Positions 7,722 through 14,592 of a stretch of DNA of 45,755 bases are shown one piece after another. Below the pieces are notes generated by a model that had not been told where the DNA came from, ran no database searches, and was given only the letters and a program-made list of their open reading frames with translations. The position numbers and the translations under genes were made by a program. Within the stretch, counting starts at the first letter, position 1; each line of letters opens with the position of its first letter. Origin of the DNA: RGIG7111 sp036839975 (GTDB lineage: Bacteria > Bacillota > Clostridia > Peptostreptococcales > Anaerovoracaceae); the NCBI GenBank assembly GCA_036839975.1, contig DAISVU010000012.1, forward strand, positions 1 to 45,755, read 5' to 3'.

Positions 7722-7748
7722 AGGTCGGGACTATTTAAGCCCCGACCT
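7722..7748 (-). terminator. Hairpin after the sigma/anti-sigma operon
   Basis: Perfect 8-bp arms AGGTCGGG/CCCGACCT, 21 bases past the stop of the anti-sigma-like gene. There is no clear U-tract, so it may stabilise the transcript end rather than terminate alone. Confidence 0.5.
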
Positions 7749-7769
7749 TCACGTACAAATCGATAACAA

Positions 7770-8384
7770 TTACTCTATTTCATCATATCCGAAGTGACCT
7801 ATATCTGTTACGTAGCTGCCGTCTCCATTCCACTTGATGGTGATATATGTGGATAATACACCATCATCAAACTTCACTTTTGCAATTCCATGATCGTCAA
7901 TTTTGTCAGTAATGTCGGAAGCATGGTCATGGTAATAGAGGATAACACGACCTTCTTTGTTTTTCTCCACCTCGATCTCATTGTTTATTTTCTCGATGAT
8001 TTCCTCAGGTGTCGCTGGTCTCTCTTTATCTCCATCCATAACTACTCCGCCGGTACCTCTGGTTGTTCCATCAGGATATGTAAGTATATATTCATACTCA
8101 CCCACCTGCTCTACTTGTACCTTAGTAGTCTCCCCATATAGCCAGCTATCTACTGTTTTCTTAAAGCCTCCTAAATCCGTTGCGTAGGATACTGCCGTGA
8201 AAGCAAACAGCAGTACCAACGCTGCTGCAACGGCCACAAGCGGCCTTCTCTTGCGAGCACCTACGTGCGTGATTTTTCTATTCTTTTGATTCATTTTTTC
8301 CGCTTCCTTTAGCACTTTTGATGCAAAATCAGCAGAAGGTTCTATGATAGAAGAAGCTTTTACATATTTTTCACGATTATTCAT
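7770..8384 (-). CDS. Anti-sigma-like membrane protein, partner of ECF sigma
   Basis: 204 residues: a charged cytoplasmic N-terminus of about 47 residues, a single membrane helix (about 49-68, PLVAVAAALVLLFAFTAVSY) and an extracytoplasmic domain of about 135 residues. Its start overlaps the end of the ECF sigma gene by 8 bases, the standard layout of sigma/anti-sigma pairs. I do not recognise a named anti-sigma domain in the N-terminus; the role is inferred from topology and coupling. The outer domain has acidic, extended repeats and no visible enzymatic motif. It presumably holds the sigma factor at the membrane and responds to an envelope signal. Confidence 0.75.
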   Translation of the reverse strand: MNNREKYVKASSIIEPSADFASKVLKEAEKMNQKNRKITHVGARKRRPLVAVAAALVLLFAFTAVSYATDLGGFKKTVDSWLYGETTKVQVEQVGEYEYILTYPDGTTRGTGGVVMDGDKERPATPEEIIEKINNEIEVEKNKEGRVILYYHDHASDITDKIDDHGIAKVKFDDGVLSTYITIKWNGDGSYVTDIGHFGYDEIE

Positions 8385-8880
8385 TTTCCCATTTCTCCTT
8401 TAACATGTCACGAAGTAATGTTCGCCCTCTATAAAGCTGGCTCTTCACCGTGTTCGCTTTTATGTCCAATATATTTGCAATCTCATTGACTGAATACTCC
8501 TCATAATAGAACAGATGGATAATGATTCGACATTTCTCTGGAAGAGAGAACACTGCTTGTAGTATCTCTTCTGATTCATGATCAAATATTTCATCGTAGT
8601 CCTTAGTTTGTTCCTCCATCCATTCAGTGAAATCCGGAAGGTAAATGCGCTTTCGATACCAAAACGATTTTCTCATGTTTTTAGCCTTATTTACAGCTAC
8701 CCTCAGAAGCCATGCTCGAATATGTTCTTCGCTCTCAAACTCCCTATTGTTTCTGTGATAAGCCAAAAATGTTTCCTGTACAATATCCTCCACATCTTCC
8801 GAATTACCGCATATATAGAACGCTGCTTTAAAAACGCTACTTTGATATTTTGTAAGTATTTGTTCTAAAAGAAGTCGCAT
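8377..8880 (-). CDS. RNA polymerase sigma factor, ECF (sigma-70) family
   Basis: 167 residues with both ECF regions. Region 2 covers about residues 8-75 (DVEDIVQETFLAYHRN, then HIRAWLLRVAVNKAKN). Region 4 covers about 108-160 (LPEKCRIIIHLFYYEEYSVNEIA, with NTVKSQLYRGRTLLRD as the helix-turn-helix). The length is normal. It directs RNA polymerase to a small regulon, probably including its own operon. It is coupled to the downstream anti-sigma-like gene by an 8-base overlap. AAAGGA lies about 12 nt upstream of the ATG. Carriage on the island makes its targets likely to be island or envelope genes; this is inference. Confidence 0.93.
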   Translation of the reverse strand: MRLLLEQILTKYQSSVFKAAFYICGNSEDVEDIVQETFLAYHRNNREFESEEHIRAWLLRVAVNKAKNMRKSFWYRKRIYLPDFTEWMEEQTKDYDEIFDHESEEILQAVFSLPEKCRIIIHLFYYEEYSVNEIANILDIKANTVKSQLYRGRTLLRDMLKEKWENE

Positions 8881-8941
8881 TCAGTTTTAACATTCCTTTC
8901 GCCGATTACTCTTATTATTGTTAAAAGGCCTTTCACTAATA

Positions 8942-8968
8942 ATACAACTGTGATACAAAAAAGGTTCA
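8942..8968 (-). promoter_or_regulatory. Candidate ECF-type promoter of the sigma operon
   Basis: On the minus strand TGAACC (8963-8968) lies 15 bp before TTGTAT (8942-8947), about 60 bp upstream of the sigma gene. A GAAC-type -35 with a short spacer is typical of ECF promoters, so autoregulation is plausible. Confidence 0.4.
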
Positions 8969-9054
8969 AAGGGTTGATAAATAATTTGATAAAAATTAAA
9001 GCCGTGCGTTTCCACAGGCTCATAATAATCTCTTATACTGTGATTTCTCTAATT

Positions 9055-9469
9055 CTATCCACGCGTCCACTTGAATATTTTAAGACCTCTTGAATGCTTC
9101 CGGCTAACATCTCCAAATACACAGTGGAGATCATCAATACTTAGCTCGTCTATGCGTCTGGTGATTCTTTCAGCACCTTCTGCTTCTTCCATCCAAGTAG
9201 TCCAGATTTCAAGATTGTCATTCACGGCCATTGCATTCTTAAGATAGTTAAACAAATCCGTTTCAATTGAAGAATAATTATTACCGATTTGGATGCTCAT
9301 TATCACAGGCAAGTCAGTAAATTGTTCTGTGTAAGAGCTTGACCCCATCTTCAAATGTACCAAGGATGCGTCCTTCATCTTCAATAATGATTGTGTATCC
9401 CTTGTGTTCCACACCTATTTCAAGCGGTTCCAGCTTTTTATCCGCTGCAATAAAATCATACGCGTTCAT
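9055..9469 (-). pseudogene. Frameshifted hypothetical gene next to the toxin-antitoxin pair
   Basis: ATG 9469 has GACGGAG about 8 nt upstream and opens a frame (MNAYDFIAADKKLEPLEIGV...) that hits a TGA after about 51 codons. A second frame continues without a gap of similarity to 9055: FTDLPVIMSIQIG, then NDNLEIWTTWMEEAEG and KIFKWTRG. The crossover is near 9335-9350. Joined, the protein would be about 138 residues. I do not recognise the family. It begins 14 bases after the toxin gene stop, so it was probably the third cistron of that operon. A one-base indel, real or a sequencing error, breaks it. Confidence 0.6.
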
Positions 9470-9483
9470 AATATCAGCTCCGT

Positions 9484-9750
9484 CTATGGTTTGTCTAAAA
9501 TATCATGATGTCCGACATCCAAAAGCAAGATGAGCTGCTCATCTTCATAGTACCAAATAATTCTGATATACATGTTGACACTGCATTCAAAGAGATCTTC
9601 TGTTCCTTTGATTCTCTTTGTTCGTAGCGACGGATGAAGCGGATTCTCCGAAAGCATCTCGACCTTCACTTTAATCTGCTTCTTCTCGGTCTGTGTCAAC
9701 TTCTTATAATGCTTTTGGAATCGCTTAGAGTAGGTTATCTTATATGCCAT
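9484..9750 (-). CDS. RelE/ParE-family toxin
   Basis: 88 residues from ATG 9750, normal for the superfamily. The start YKITYSKRFQKHYKKL and the centre (PLHPSLRTKRIKGTEDLFEC) plus the end (YIRIIWYYEDEQLILLLDVG) fit the RelE/ParE/HigB fold, which cleaves ribosome-bound mRNA or inhibits gyrase. The start is one base past the TAA of the antitoxin gene, so the pair is translationally coupled. A longer in-frame start at 9807 would overlap the antitoxin and is not used. Which activity it has cannot be told from sequence. Confidence 0.88.
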   Translation of the reverse strand: MAYKITYSKRFQKHYKKLTQTEKKQIKVKVEMLSENPLHPSLRTKRIKGTEDLFECSVNMYIRIIWYYEDEQLILLLDVGHHDILDKP

Positions 9751-9751
9751 A

Positions 9752-10009
9752 TTACTTTTCCAGCGACTCGAAGAGAGCATCGACCGTATCAAATACAGGC
9801 TGCTCACCGGAAGAAATCTTCACCTTGATGTCGCTTACCTCTTTTCTTAGATCGTTTATATACTTGATAGGATAGACGGCCATAGGAAATAGCATGATTG
9901 TCCCGTCCTTCTCCATGACATCAAGCTGATCGCCTTCGGAAAGCCCCAGCTTTGTAACAATCTTCTTTGGCAAGGTTATCTGTGATCTTTTTCTAATTGT
10001 CGCAATCAT
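9752..10009 (-). CDS. AbrB/MazE-type antitoxin
   Basis: 85 residues from ATG 10009, which has GGAGG 7 nt upstream; the longer in-frame starts lack one. The N-terminal half is a swapped-hairpin AbrB domain (IRKRSQITLPKKIVTKLGLS, then GDQLDVMEKDGTIML). The C-terminal half (about 45-85) should wrap the toxin. It directly precedes the RelE/ParE toxin, so it likely neutralises it and autorepresses the operon. An AbrB antitoxin with a RelE toxin is a mixed but known pairing. Confidence 0.9.
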   Translation of the reverse strand: MIATIRKRSQITLPKKIVTKLGLSEGDQLDVMEKDGTIMLFPMAVYPIKYINDLRKEVSDIKVKISSGEQPVFDTVDALFESLEK

Positions 10010-10261
10010 CTCCATACCTCCATTTTCTGAAATTCTGATTTTCTGATTATAGTATACTGTAAATGGGACAAAAGTAAAGCCGTTTTCCATTTTTATATTA
10101 AGAACAGCACTATTGAGTCTCGCACCCCAAAGGTATCAGCCGATCCATCCTTCTTTCCTTTTCAATATCTTCCTCTAAACAGTGAGTTGGCTTTTTTCTC
10201 ACTTTTGAGTGATGTACCAGGCCCTGCATATTGCAAGGCCTACTGGACTTACCTCTCTCAG
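10010..10261. other. Gap of about 250 bp with no gene
   Basis: Contains a short inverted repeat (CTCACTTTTGAGTG, about 10199-10212) and decayed coding-like fragments on the minus strand, but no ORF with a ribosome site. The promoter of the toxin-antitoxin operon should lie near 10030-10060, where TATAGTATACTGT-like sequence is seen on the plus strand. Confidence 0.35.
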
Positions 10262-10360
10262 CTAGCCATTATCTACCACCACCTCAATTTCAATGCTGAC
10301 CACGGTATCCTCCGGCATCTCCTCAATAAAAGCTTTCAACTGCTCCAAGGTCTGAAGCGA
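10262..10360 (-). pseudogene. C-terminal fragment of an unidentified small protein
   Basis: An open stretch in another frame than ParB, reading SLQTLEQLKAFIEEMPED then VVSIEIEVVVDNG before a TAG at 10262-10264. It abuts the end of the ParB pseudogene, so a deletion seems to have fused two genes. Not identified. Confidence 0.4.
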
Positions 10361-11300
10361 TCGCCTCGAAGGACTATCCACTCCTTTTGGTTTGGTTTTT
10401 CCTCCAGCATGATGGCCTCTAAGGTTTCTGCCGTGAGCTTCCCCTCGTTATACATCTGCCGCATACGGATGGTCTGGGCATAGGTAGGCGTACATTGCTC
10501 CTGCAAGATCAGGTTGTACACATCACGCTGCCTGTGCTCAAGGTAAGAAAGCTCTACAGCAGGACGCATAGCGATTTTTCCCTCGTCCACCATGTCCAGA
10601 AGCTCTGGAATGAGCTCAGTTGGCGGATATAGCGCTGGATTTGTCGTGCACTATCGCCTACAACCTTTGCCAATTGTTCATCTGATCGATAGTCACGCCC
10701 CTGTGCGCCCACTGGGCGCACGTCATCGGCACGCCTTGATTCTGGTGTCCCTATCTTCCTCACTTCCGCCTCTGACATTCCGTAAGAATGGGATAGATGA
10801 TCATATGCCTTCCTCAGCTGTTCATCAACCGGCTTGCCGCCAAAGTTTCTACCTTTCTGCTGATTTTCCTTCATCCTGGAGATATACATCTTCATCGCCT
10901 CCAGCCTCATCTTATAAGCAAAGGCCTTCTCACTGGGAAGAATGGTAGAGCGCTGAAAGTTGGATTCCACCATAAAGATGGTTGCTTCCTCCTTAGATAG
11001 ATTCATCACTTCACATTTTAGCGTGGGGATTCCAAGGATTTCACAGGCGCGCATTCTCCGGTGACCTGATACCAGCTCATACCTTCCGTCGTTTTTCTTT
11101 CTTACCGTAGCAGGAGTGATGATCCCTTGGTTTCTAATGCTCTCCACCAGGTTTTACATATCCTCATCATCCTTTACCTTAAAGGGATGATCTGGGAAGG
11201 GATCGATTTCCTCTAAAAGAATCTCATAAATCTTCTTTAGCTTCTCTTCGTTTCTTTCTTTTTGAGAGGAAAAAAGCTCATCGAGTGATGGAAGCTTCAT
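10336..11300 (-). pseudogene. parB: ParB/Spo0J-family protein, broken by nonsense and frameshift
   Basis: The original start is ATG 11300 (MKLPSLDELFSSQKERN), overlapping the end of parA by 23 bases. After 48 codons a TAA (11154-11156) interrupts the text DDEDM*NLVESIRNQG, where relatives read straight on. The frame then gives the ParB domain: RYELVSGHRRMRACEILGIP, then VESNFQRSTILPSEKAFAYK, the helix-turn-helix region and RQIQRYIR. Near 10619-10624 one base seems lost, shifting to the frame LIPELLDMVDEGKIAMRPAV that continues to 10336. Two independent lesions make it a pseudogene, although a GTG at 11147 could start a partial protein. An intact ParB would bind centromere-like sites with the adjacent ParA. 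Confidence 0.75.
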
Positions 11301-12102
11301 GTCGTTTTCTTTGTCTTTCGGCATCCTTCATCATCTCCCTTGTCAGTTCCTCATAGGCCTTGGCCGGTTTTCCTTCCGGATCGTAGGCATAAATGCTTTT
11401 TTCTGCCTTTGCCGCTTCTGCTGCCTTTACTGCCACCGGTATCTGGGCATCGAAAATCCTTATCTTCATTCCGTAATGTGTGCGGATGGCACTGATAACA
11501 TCTTTGGCCAGATTGGTCCTGACATCCACCAGGGTCATAACGATGCCCCCTACCTTTAGATTTTCATTGGTATGGCTTTGCACCAAATGGATGCTGCGAA
11601 AAAGCTGGGTCATACCTTTGGTAGGAAGGTACTGGGCCTGCACAGGGATAATGATTTCATCTGCCGCAGTCAGAGCATCTACCGTTAGCATCCCAAGAGA
11701 TGGCATACAGTCAATCAGTACATAATCATAGTCCTTCTTTACATCCTTAATTAGGGTATCTAAAACCTTTTCCCTACTCATGGCATTTACCAGTCTTGTT
11801 TCCATAGAGGAAAGCTCTAGATTTGATGGAATGAGATCCACCCCTTCCGTATGCTTTAAGATGGTTCCCTTTACACCCGCCGTTCCTTCCATAATGCTGC
11901 GATGCATGAGCACGCCTAATGAGTCCTCCAGCTTGTCCCCGTTCCATCCCAGGCAATGGGTTAAATCACTTTGGGGATCCGCATCGATTAGCAGTACCCT
12001 TTTTCCTTGACGGGCAAGGCCCACTCCAAGATTTAGCGTTGTGGTTGTCTTTCCCACGCCGCCTTTTTGGTTGCAGATAGTGATGGTCTTACATTTCGTC
12101 AT
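11278..12102 (-). CDS. parA: ParA/Soj-family partition ATPase
   Basis: 274 residues with the deviant Walker A KGGVGKTTT near the N-terminus (about 13-21), switch region DADPQSDLT (about 41-49) and DYVLIDCMPSLGMLTVDAL (Walker B region). It has the length and layout of ParA proteins of conjugative elements. It partitions or positions element DNA together with a ParB, here a pseudogene. Its ATG overlaps the end of the upstream hypothetical gene by 14 bases, and parB starts within its last codons, so all were one operon. It appears intact; kept on an immobile island, it may be on its way to decay. Confidence 0.93.
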   Translation of the reverse strand: MTKCKTITICNQKGGVGKTTTTLNLGVGLARQGKRVLLIDADPQSDLTHCLGWNGDKLEDSLGVLMHRSIMEGTAGVKGTILKHTEGVDLIPSNLELSSMETRLVNAMSREKVLDTLIKDVKKDYDYVLIDCMPSLGMLTVDALTAADEIIIPVQAQYLPTKGMTQLFRSIHLVQSHTNENLKVGGIVMTLVDVRTNLAKDVISAIRTHYGMKIRIFDAQIPVAVKAAEAAKAEKSIYAYDPEGKPAKAYEELTREMMKDAERQRKRHEASITR

Positions 12103-12505
12103 CTTGCATCTCTCCCCTCACTTTGCTGAGGCTGTATCCGTAAGGAGAAAACAGGCAAAGGTATCTTGCCATCTCAAGGAATTTGGCAACAAAGATTACT
12201 TTCGCTTTCCTGTTTACCTTTCCGCAAGCATCCAGCATATCTAGATAGGAAATAGCCTCCAGCTCATCCATCTGCTCAAAGGCGCTACGGATTACTTCAA
12301 CAGCTTCTTCTGTTTTGTCGCGTAGATGAAGGTCCTCGATGGTTACAAGAACGTGAAGGGCACGGGTCACATCCCAGCTGGCATCCGTTGCTACATTAAA
12401 GCAGCTTACCACTTCTTCTGCCAGCATTCCCACTACGGGGCAGCCCTCTTCCCGTCTGCCGAGGCCTTCGGCAATAACTTTTAATGTCTTTTCTCTTTTG
12501 TTCAT
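12089..12505 (-). CDS. Hypothetical island protein upstream of parA
   Basis: 138 residues, not recognised. Mostly helical, no membrane segment, acidic C-terminus (MQDDEM). AGAAAGGATG precedes the ATG. It overlaps parA by 14 bases, so it is probably translated with it; similar small genes commonly precede parA in conjugative elements of Clostridia. No catalytic motif is visible. Confidence 0.7.
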   Translation of the reverse strand: MNKREKTLKVIAEGLGRREEGCPVVGMLAEEVVSCFNVATDASWDVTRALHVLVTIEDLHLRDKTEEAVEVIRSAFEQMDELEAISYLDMLDACGKVNRKAKVIFVAKFLEMARYLCLFSPYGYSLSKVRGEMQDDEM

Positions 12506-12552
12506 ACATACATCCTTTCTGCCGGAGTTCCCGGTCTTTAGAGATAGAAATA

Positions 12553-12576
12553 GCCTTGCCCGAAAGGGAGCAAGGC
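12553..12576. repeat. Intercistronic hairpin with GAAA loop
   Basis: Arms GCCTTGC/GCAAGGC with an inner CC/GG extension closing a GAAA tetraloop, between the 43-aa ORF and the 138-aa gene. No U-tract follows on the minus strand; it may be an mRNA stability or processing element. Confidence 0.4.
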
Positions 12577-12612
12577 ATGTATCGTAATTGGATGTATGAT
12601 TTTTTCACGCAG

Positions 12613-12744
12613 TTAGTCAACGAACTTAAGAAGAAGCTCGTCGATGGCGTCGGTGTATCTTCCTTCTTTAATCAACTGGTTCTTTAGCTCAATGAGGCTC
12701 ATGACAATGATTCTTATTTCGTCGTAGGTAAACTTATATTTCAT
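12613..12744 (-). CDS. Small conserved-looking island protein, 43 aa
   Basis: A short ORF with AAGGTGG 5 nt before the ATG. It reads MKYKFTYDEIRIIVMSLIEL then KNQLIKEGRYTDAIDELLLK and FVD. Amphipathic helices and YTDAIDELLLK resemble small proteins that accompany parA-type modules. Function unknown. It lies in series with the parA operon, about 107 bases upstream of the next start, with a hairpin in between. Confidence 0.65.
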   Translation of the reverse strand: MKYKFTYDEIRIIVMSLIELKNQLIKEGRYTDAIDELLLKFVD

Positions 12745-12826
12745 AGCGGCCACCTTCCTTTCGCCTTCAGAATACAAAAAAGAGCACTGCCTCGCAATTA
12801 TGTGATTTATGCTCTAGCATTACTAT

Positions 12827-13009
12827 TTATCCGATAAACTCAGCAATCAACAAAATGATGGAACTTGGAATCAATAATACTTTTGCAATTACCTCTATCA
12901 AATCCGAGGTTTCTTTCTTTTCTTTATATTGTTCCCATGATTTCTTCAGTGTGCATATGCACCATATAAAAACAACAATGTTTAGTATGATTTTAAAATA
13001 GTGATACAT
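12827..13009 (-). CDS. Small two-helix membrane protein, 60 aa
   Basis: A strong AGGAGG site 9 nt before the ATG supports translation. Two hydrophobic helices (about residues 6-22 and 41-58) flank a charged, KKSWEQYKEKKE-type loop. An extended -10 (TGCTATAAT, minus strand, ATTATA at 13052-13057) lies about 45 bases upstream. Not recognised; a membrane accessory protein or small toxin are both possible. Confidence 0.6.
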   Translation of the reverse strand: MYHYFKIILNIVVFIWCICTLKKSWEQYKEKKETSDLIEVIAKVLLIPSSIILLIAEFIG

Positions 13010-13051
13010 GTCACCAAGCCTCCTATCTTTCTAGCCCTGCATCGTTTTTCC

Positions 13052-13060
13052 ATTATAGCA
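13052..13060 (-). promoter_or_regulatory. Extended -10 promoter of the small-ORF/parA transcript
   Basis: TGCTATAAT on the minus strand, without an obvious -35 box. It would start transcription about 35 bases before the 60-aa membrane protein gene. Confidence 0.45.
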
Positions 13061-13118
13061 TACAATCAAATTGCCTTTACTTGAGAGCAGATGAAACATC
13101 TTTTGCAACTGTGCGAAC

Positions 13119-13153
13119 CTTTCGTATCCCCCCACACACATAGGATACGAAAG
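13119..13153. repeat. Inverted repeat CTTTCGTATCC/GGATACGAAAG
   Basis: Perfect 11-bp arms (13119-13129 and 13143-13153) separated by 13 bases, just inside the right island end and abutting the C-rich site at 13154-13179. It may be a protein-binding site of the lost integrase/excisionase. Confidence 0.5.
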
Positions 13154-13179
13154 AAATCCCCTTATTCCTCCCCTTATCC
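13154..13179. repeat. C-rich site shared with the left island end
   Basis: Similar to 5305-5329 and itself made of two CCCCTTAT units. The stretch 13180-13280 holds no gene that I can support. Confidence 0.4.
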
Positions 13180-13280
13180 GTAGTCACAGGTAGTCATGAA
13201 CGTGCTCTGAGGCTACATAAAAGAAAATCAGAAAATCTTTTTTAGCCCTTGAAGCCTTGCTTTCCTTGCAATTAAAGAGC

Positions 13281-13309
13281 CTGAAGGATTTCTCCTTCAG
13301 ACCCGTTTT
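13281..13309 (-). terminator. tmRNA terminator
   Basis: CTGAAGGA and TCCTTCAG pair around a 4-nt loop (13281-13300), followed on the minus strand by GCTCTTTAATT. On the plus side ACCCG and seven Ts follow, so it could act both ways. It begins 12 bases past the tmRNA CCA end. Confidence 0.7.
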
Positions 13310-13311
13310 TT

Positions 13312-13671
13312 TGGTGGAGATGGCGAGAGTCGAACTCGCGTCCGAAAACATTTCCACAGGAATTTCTCCGAGCACAGCCTGTGATTTATGGATTCGCCTT
13401 CGAGTACGCCCGCAGGCAGGCTTACAAGTCAGCTATCCCGTGATTCCCTTATGCTGCCGGGATTTCACACAAGGTTTTCCTGCATAATTGACGCCGGGTC
13501 TTGAACCTGCAGGTGGATCCAAGTCGACGCGCGCGCTGCTTAGGCAGCAAGTGCGAAATTATTGTTTGTCTTTTTAGCGTTTATTTTAAACGTGCCCTTT
13601 ATAACGCAGACCGGGCAGCTGCGGCTCGCTTATCCTGATTCTATGATCCCGTCGAAACCATAAACATCCCC
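13312..13671 (-). ncRNA. ssrA: Transfer-messenger RNA (tmRNA)
   Basis: A 360-nt tmRNA. The 5' end GGGGATG pairs with CATCTCC before the 3' CCA to form the acceptor stem. The 5' part has the invariant GGTTTCGACGGGAT, and the T-arm GCGAG TTCGACT CTCGC is present. The tag frame starts at GCT 13576-13578 after TAAAC and reads AKKTNNNFALAA before TAA (13540-13542), i.e. A-AKKTNNNFALAA once the charged Ala is added. It rescues stalled ribosomes with SmpB, encoded nearby on the same strand (14128-14592). Its 3' end is the proposed integration site of the island. Confidence 0.96.
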
Positions 13672-13723
13672 ATATTTATTTTGTCAATTGTTATAATTAA
13701 AGTTTTTGATCTTCTATGTTTAC

Positions 13724-13760
13724 AGTTATCCGTCCTTCTTTCTGAACAGGACGGATAACT
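13724..13760. repeat. Perfect 13-bp hairpin between smpB operon and ssrA
   Basis: AGTTATCCGTCCT and AGGACGGATAACT with an 11-base loop. It lies between the last gene of the smpB operon and tmRNA and is the likely transcript end of that operon, though no U-tract follows. Confidence 0.55.
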
Positions 13761-13856
13761 TAATACAAATTACCAATCCTTTCTCTTAAATAAATTATAA
13801 ATTTTCTTTACAGCTTTTGCAATATATTTTTCCCACAAAAACTGTTATATTAAATG

Positions 13857-14135
13857 CTAGTCTTCCTCCTTTATTCGTTCAATCTCCGCTTCACAGTCAA
13901 GTATCTGCGCCGAAAGCTCATCAATCTCTGTGCAGTATGCTTCGAGCTCATCTATAGTGACACCGGTATTTCTTAAATTATCATAGTAATATTTGCCTAT
14001 TTTTTTTTCGAGTGCAACTATATCCGACTTCCTTGATGATATCCTGGCTTTTAACTTTCCTATCTCTGCCACGTCACCTGCCTTATCAGCTGCGTATTCA
14101 CCGAACTTCTTTGCTTTGTCTAAAAAATCAACCAT
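13857..14135 (-). CDS. Small coiled-coil protein of unknown function
   Basis: 92 residues, highly charged and helical, with heptad-like spacing through residues 25-90 (LEKKIGKYYYDNLRNTG, then ELEAYCTEIDELSAQILDCE). No membrane helix. It overlaps smpB by 8 bases and is the last gene of the lepB-smpB operon. Similar short proteins are common in Clostridia; the role is not known to me. Confidence 0.75.
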   Translation of the reverse strand: MVDFLDKAKKFGEYAADKAGDVAEIGKLKARISSRKSDIVALEKKIGKYYYDNLRNTGVTIDELEAYCTEIDELSAQILDCEAEIERIKEED

Positions 14136-14592
14136 TTAATTTCCTCCTTGCCTGCTGCATTCTTCTCTCTGCATCACGTTTTGCAATATCATGCCTCTTA
14201 TCATATAATTTCTTTCCGCGAGCTATTGCAAGCTCGAGCTTTGCTCTGCCGTCCTGATTTATGTAAAGTTTTAAAGGCACCAGTGTCAGGCCCTTCTCAC
14301 TTATAAGTCCCGTAATTTTTCTGATCTCACGCTTGTTAAGCAGCAGCTTACGAGGTCTTAACGGATCCACATTAAATCTATTGCCATGCTCATAAGGGCT
14401 TACCCTCATCCCATATATAAAGACTTCTCCATCAGATATCCTGGCATAGCTTTCTTTTATGCTAACTTTACTTTTTCGTATCGATTTGATCTCCGTACCG
14501 GTAAGCACTATCCCCGCTTCATATGTTTCATCTATAAAATAATCGTGTCTTGCTTTTTTATTGTTTGCAATAAGTCTTTTCTGTTTCATCAC
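14128..14592 (-). CDS. smpB: SsrA-binding protein SmpB
   Basis: 154 residues, normal length. Typical features are the start KRLIANNKKARHDYFIDETY, the block EAGIVLTGTEIKSIRKSKVS and the basic C-terminal tail rich in KR (AKRDAERRMQQARRKLNG) that enters the ribosomal A site. It binds tmRNA and delivers it to stalled ribosomes. It overlaps lepB by 4 bases (ATGA) upstream and the coiled-coil gene by 8 downstream; ssrA lies some 460 bases further on the same strand, the usual smpB-ssrA linkage. Confidence 0.97.
   Translation of the reverse strand: MMKQKRLIANNKKARHDYFIDETYEAGIVLTGTEIKSIRKSKVSIKESYARISDGEVFIYGMRVSPYEHGNRFNVDPLRPRKLLLNKREIRKITGLISEKGLTLVPLKLYINQDGRAKLELAIARGKKLYDKRHDIAKRDAERRMQQARRKLNG

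Larger units (their letters stand above)
5235..13345. mobile_element. Probable decayed genomic island integrated at the ssrA 3' end
   Basis: The stretch is bounded by a direct repeat of the tmRNA 3' end (5235-5268 and 13312-13345). A second related pair occurs just inside: AAATCCC-type, C-rich sites at 5305-5329 and 13154-13179. The cargo is typical accessory DNA: DUF4143 ATPase, primase-like and group II intron remnants, ECF sigma/anti-sigma, toxin-antitoxin, ParA and broken ParB. Several genes carry nonsense or frameshift lesions, and no tyrosine or serine integrase is seen near either end. The 3' end of ssrA is a known integration hot spot; the exact limits are inferred. Confidence 0.55.

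Noticed and set aside
13184..13375. Minus-strand ORF of 63 codons across the tmRNA 3' end
   Set aside because: It runs through tmRNA and its terminator, without a ribosome site.
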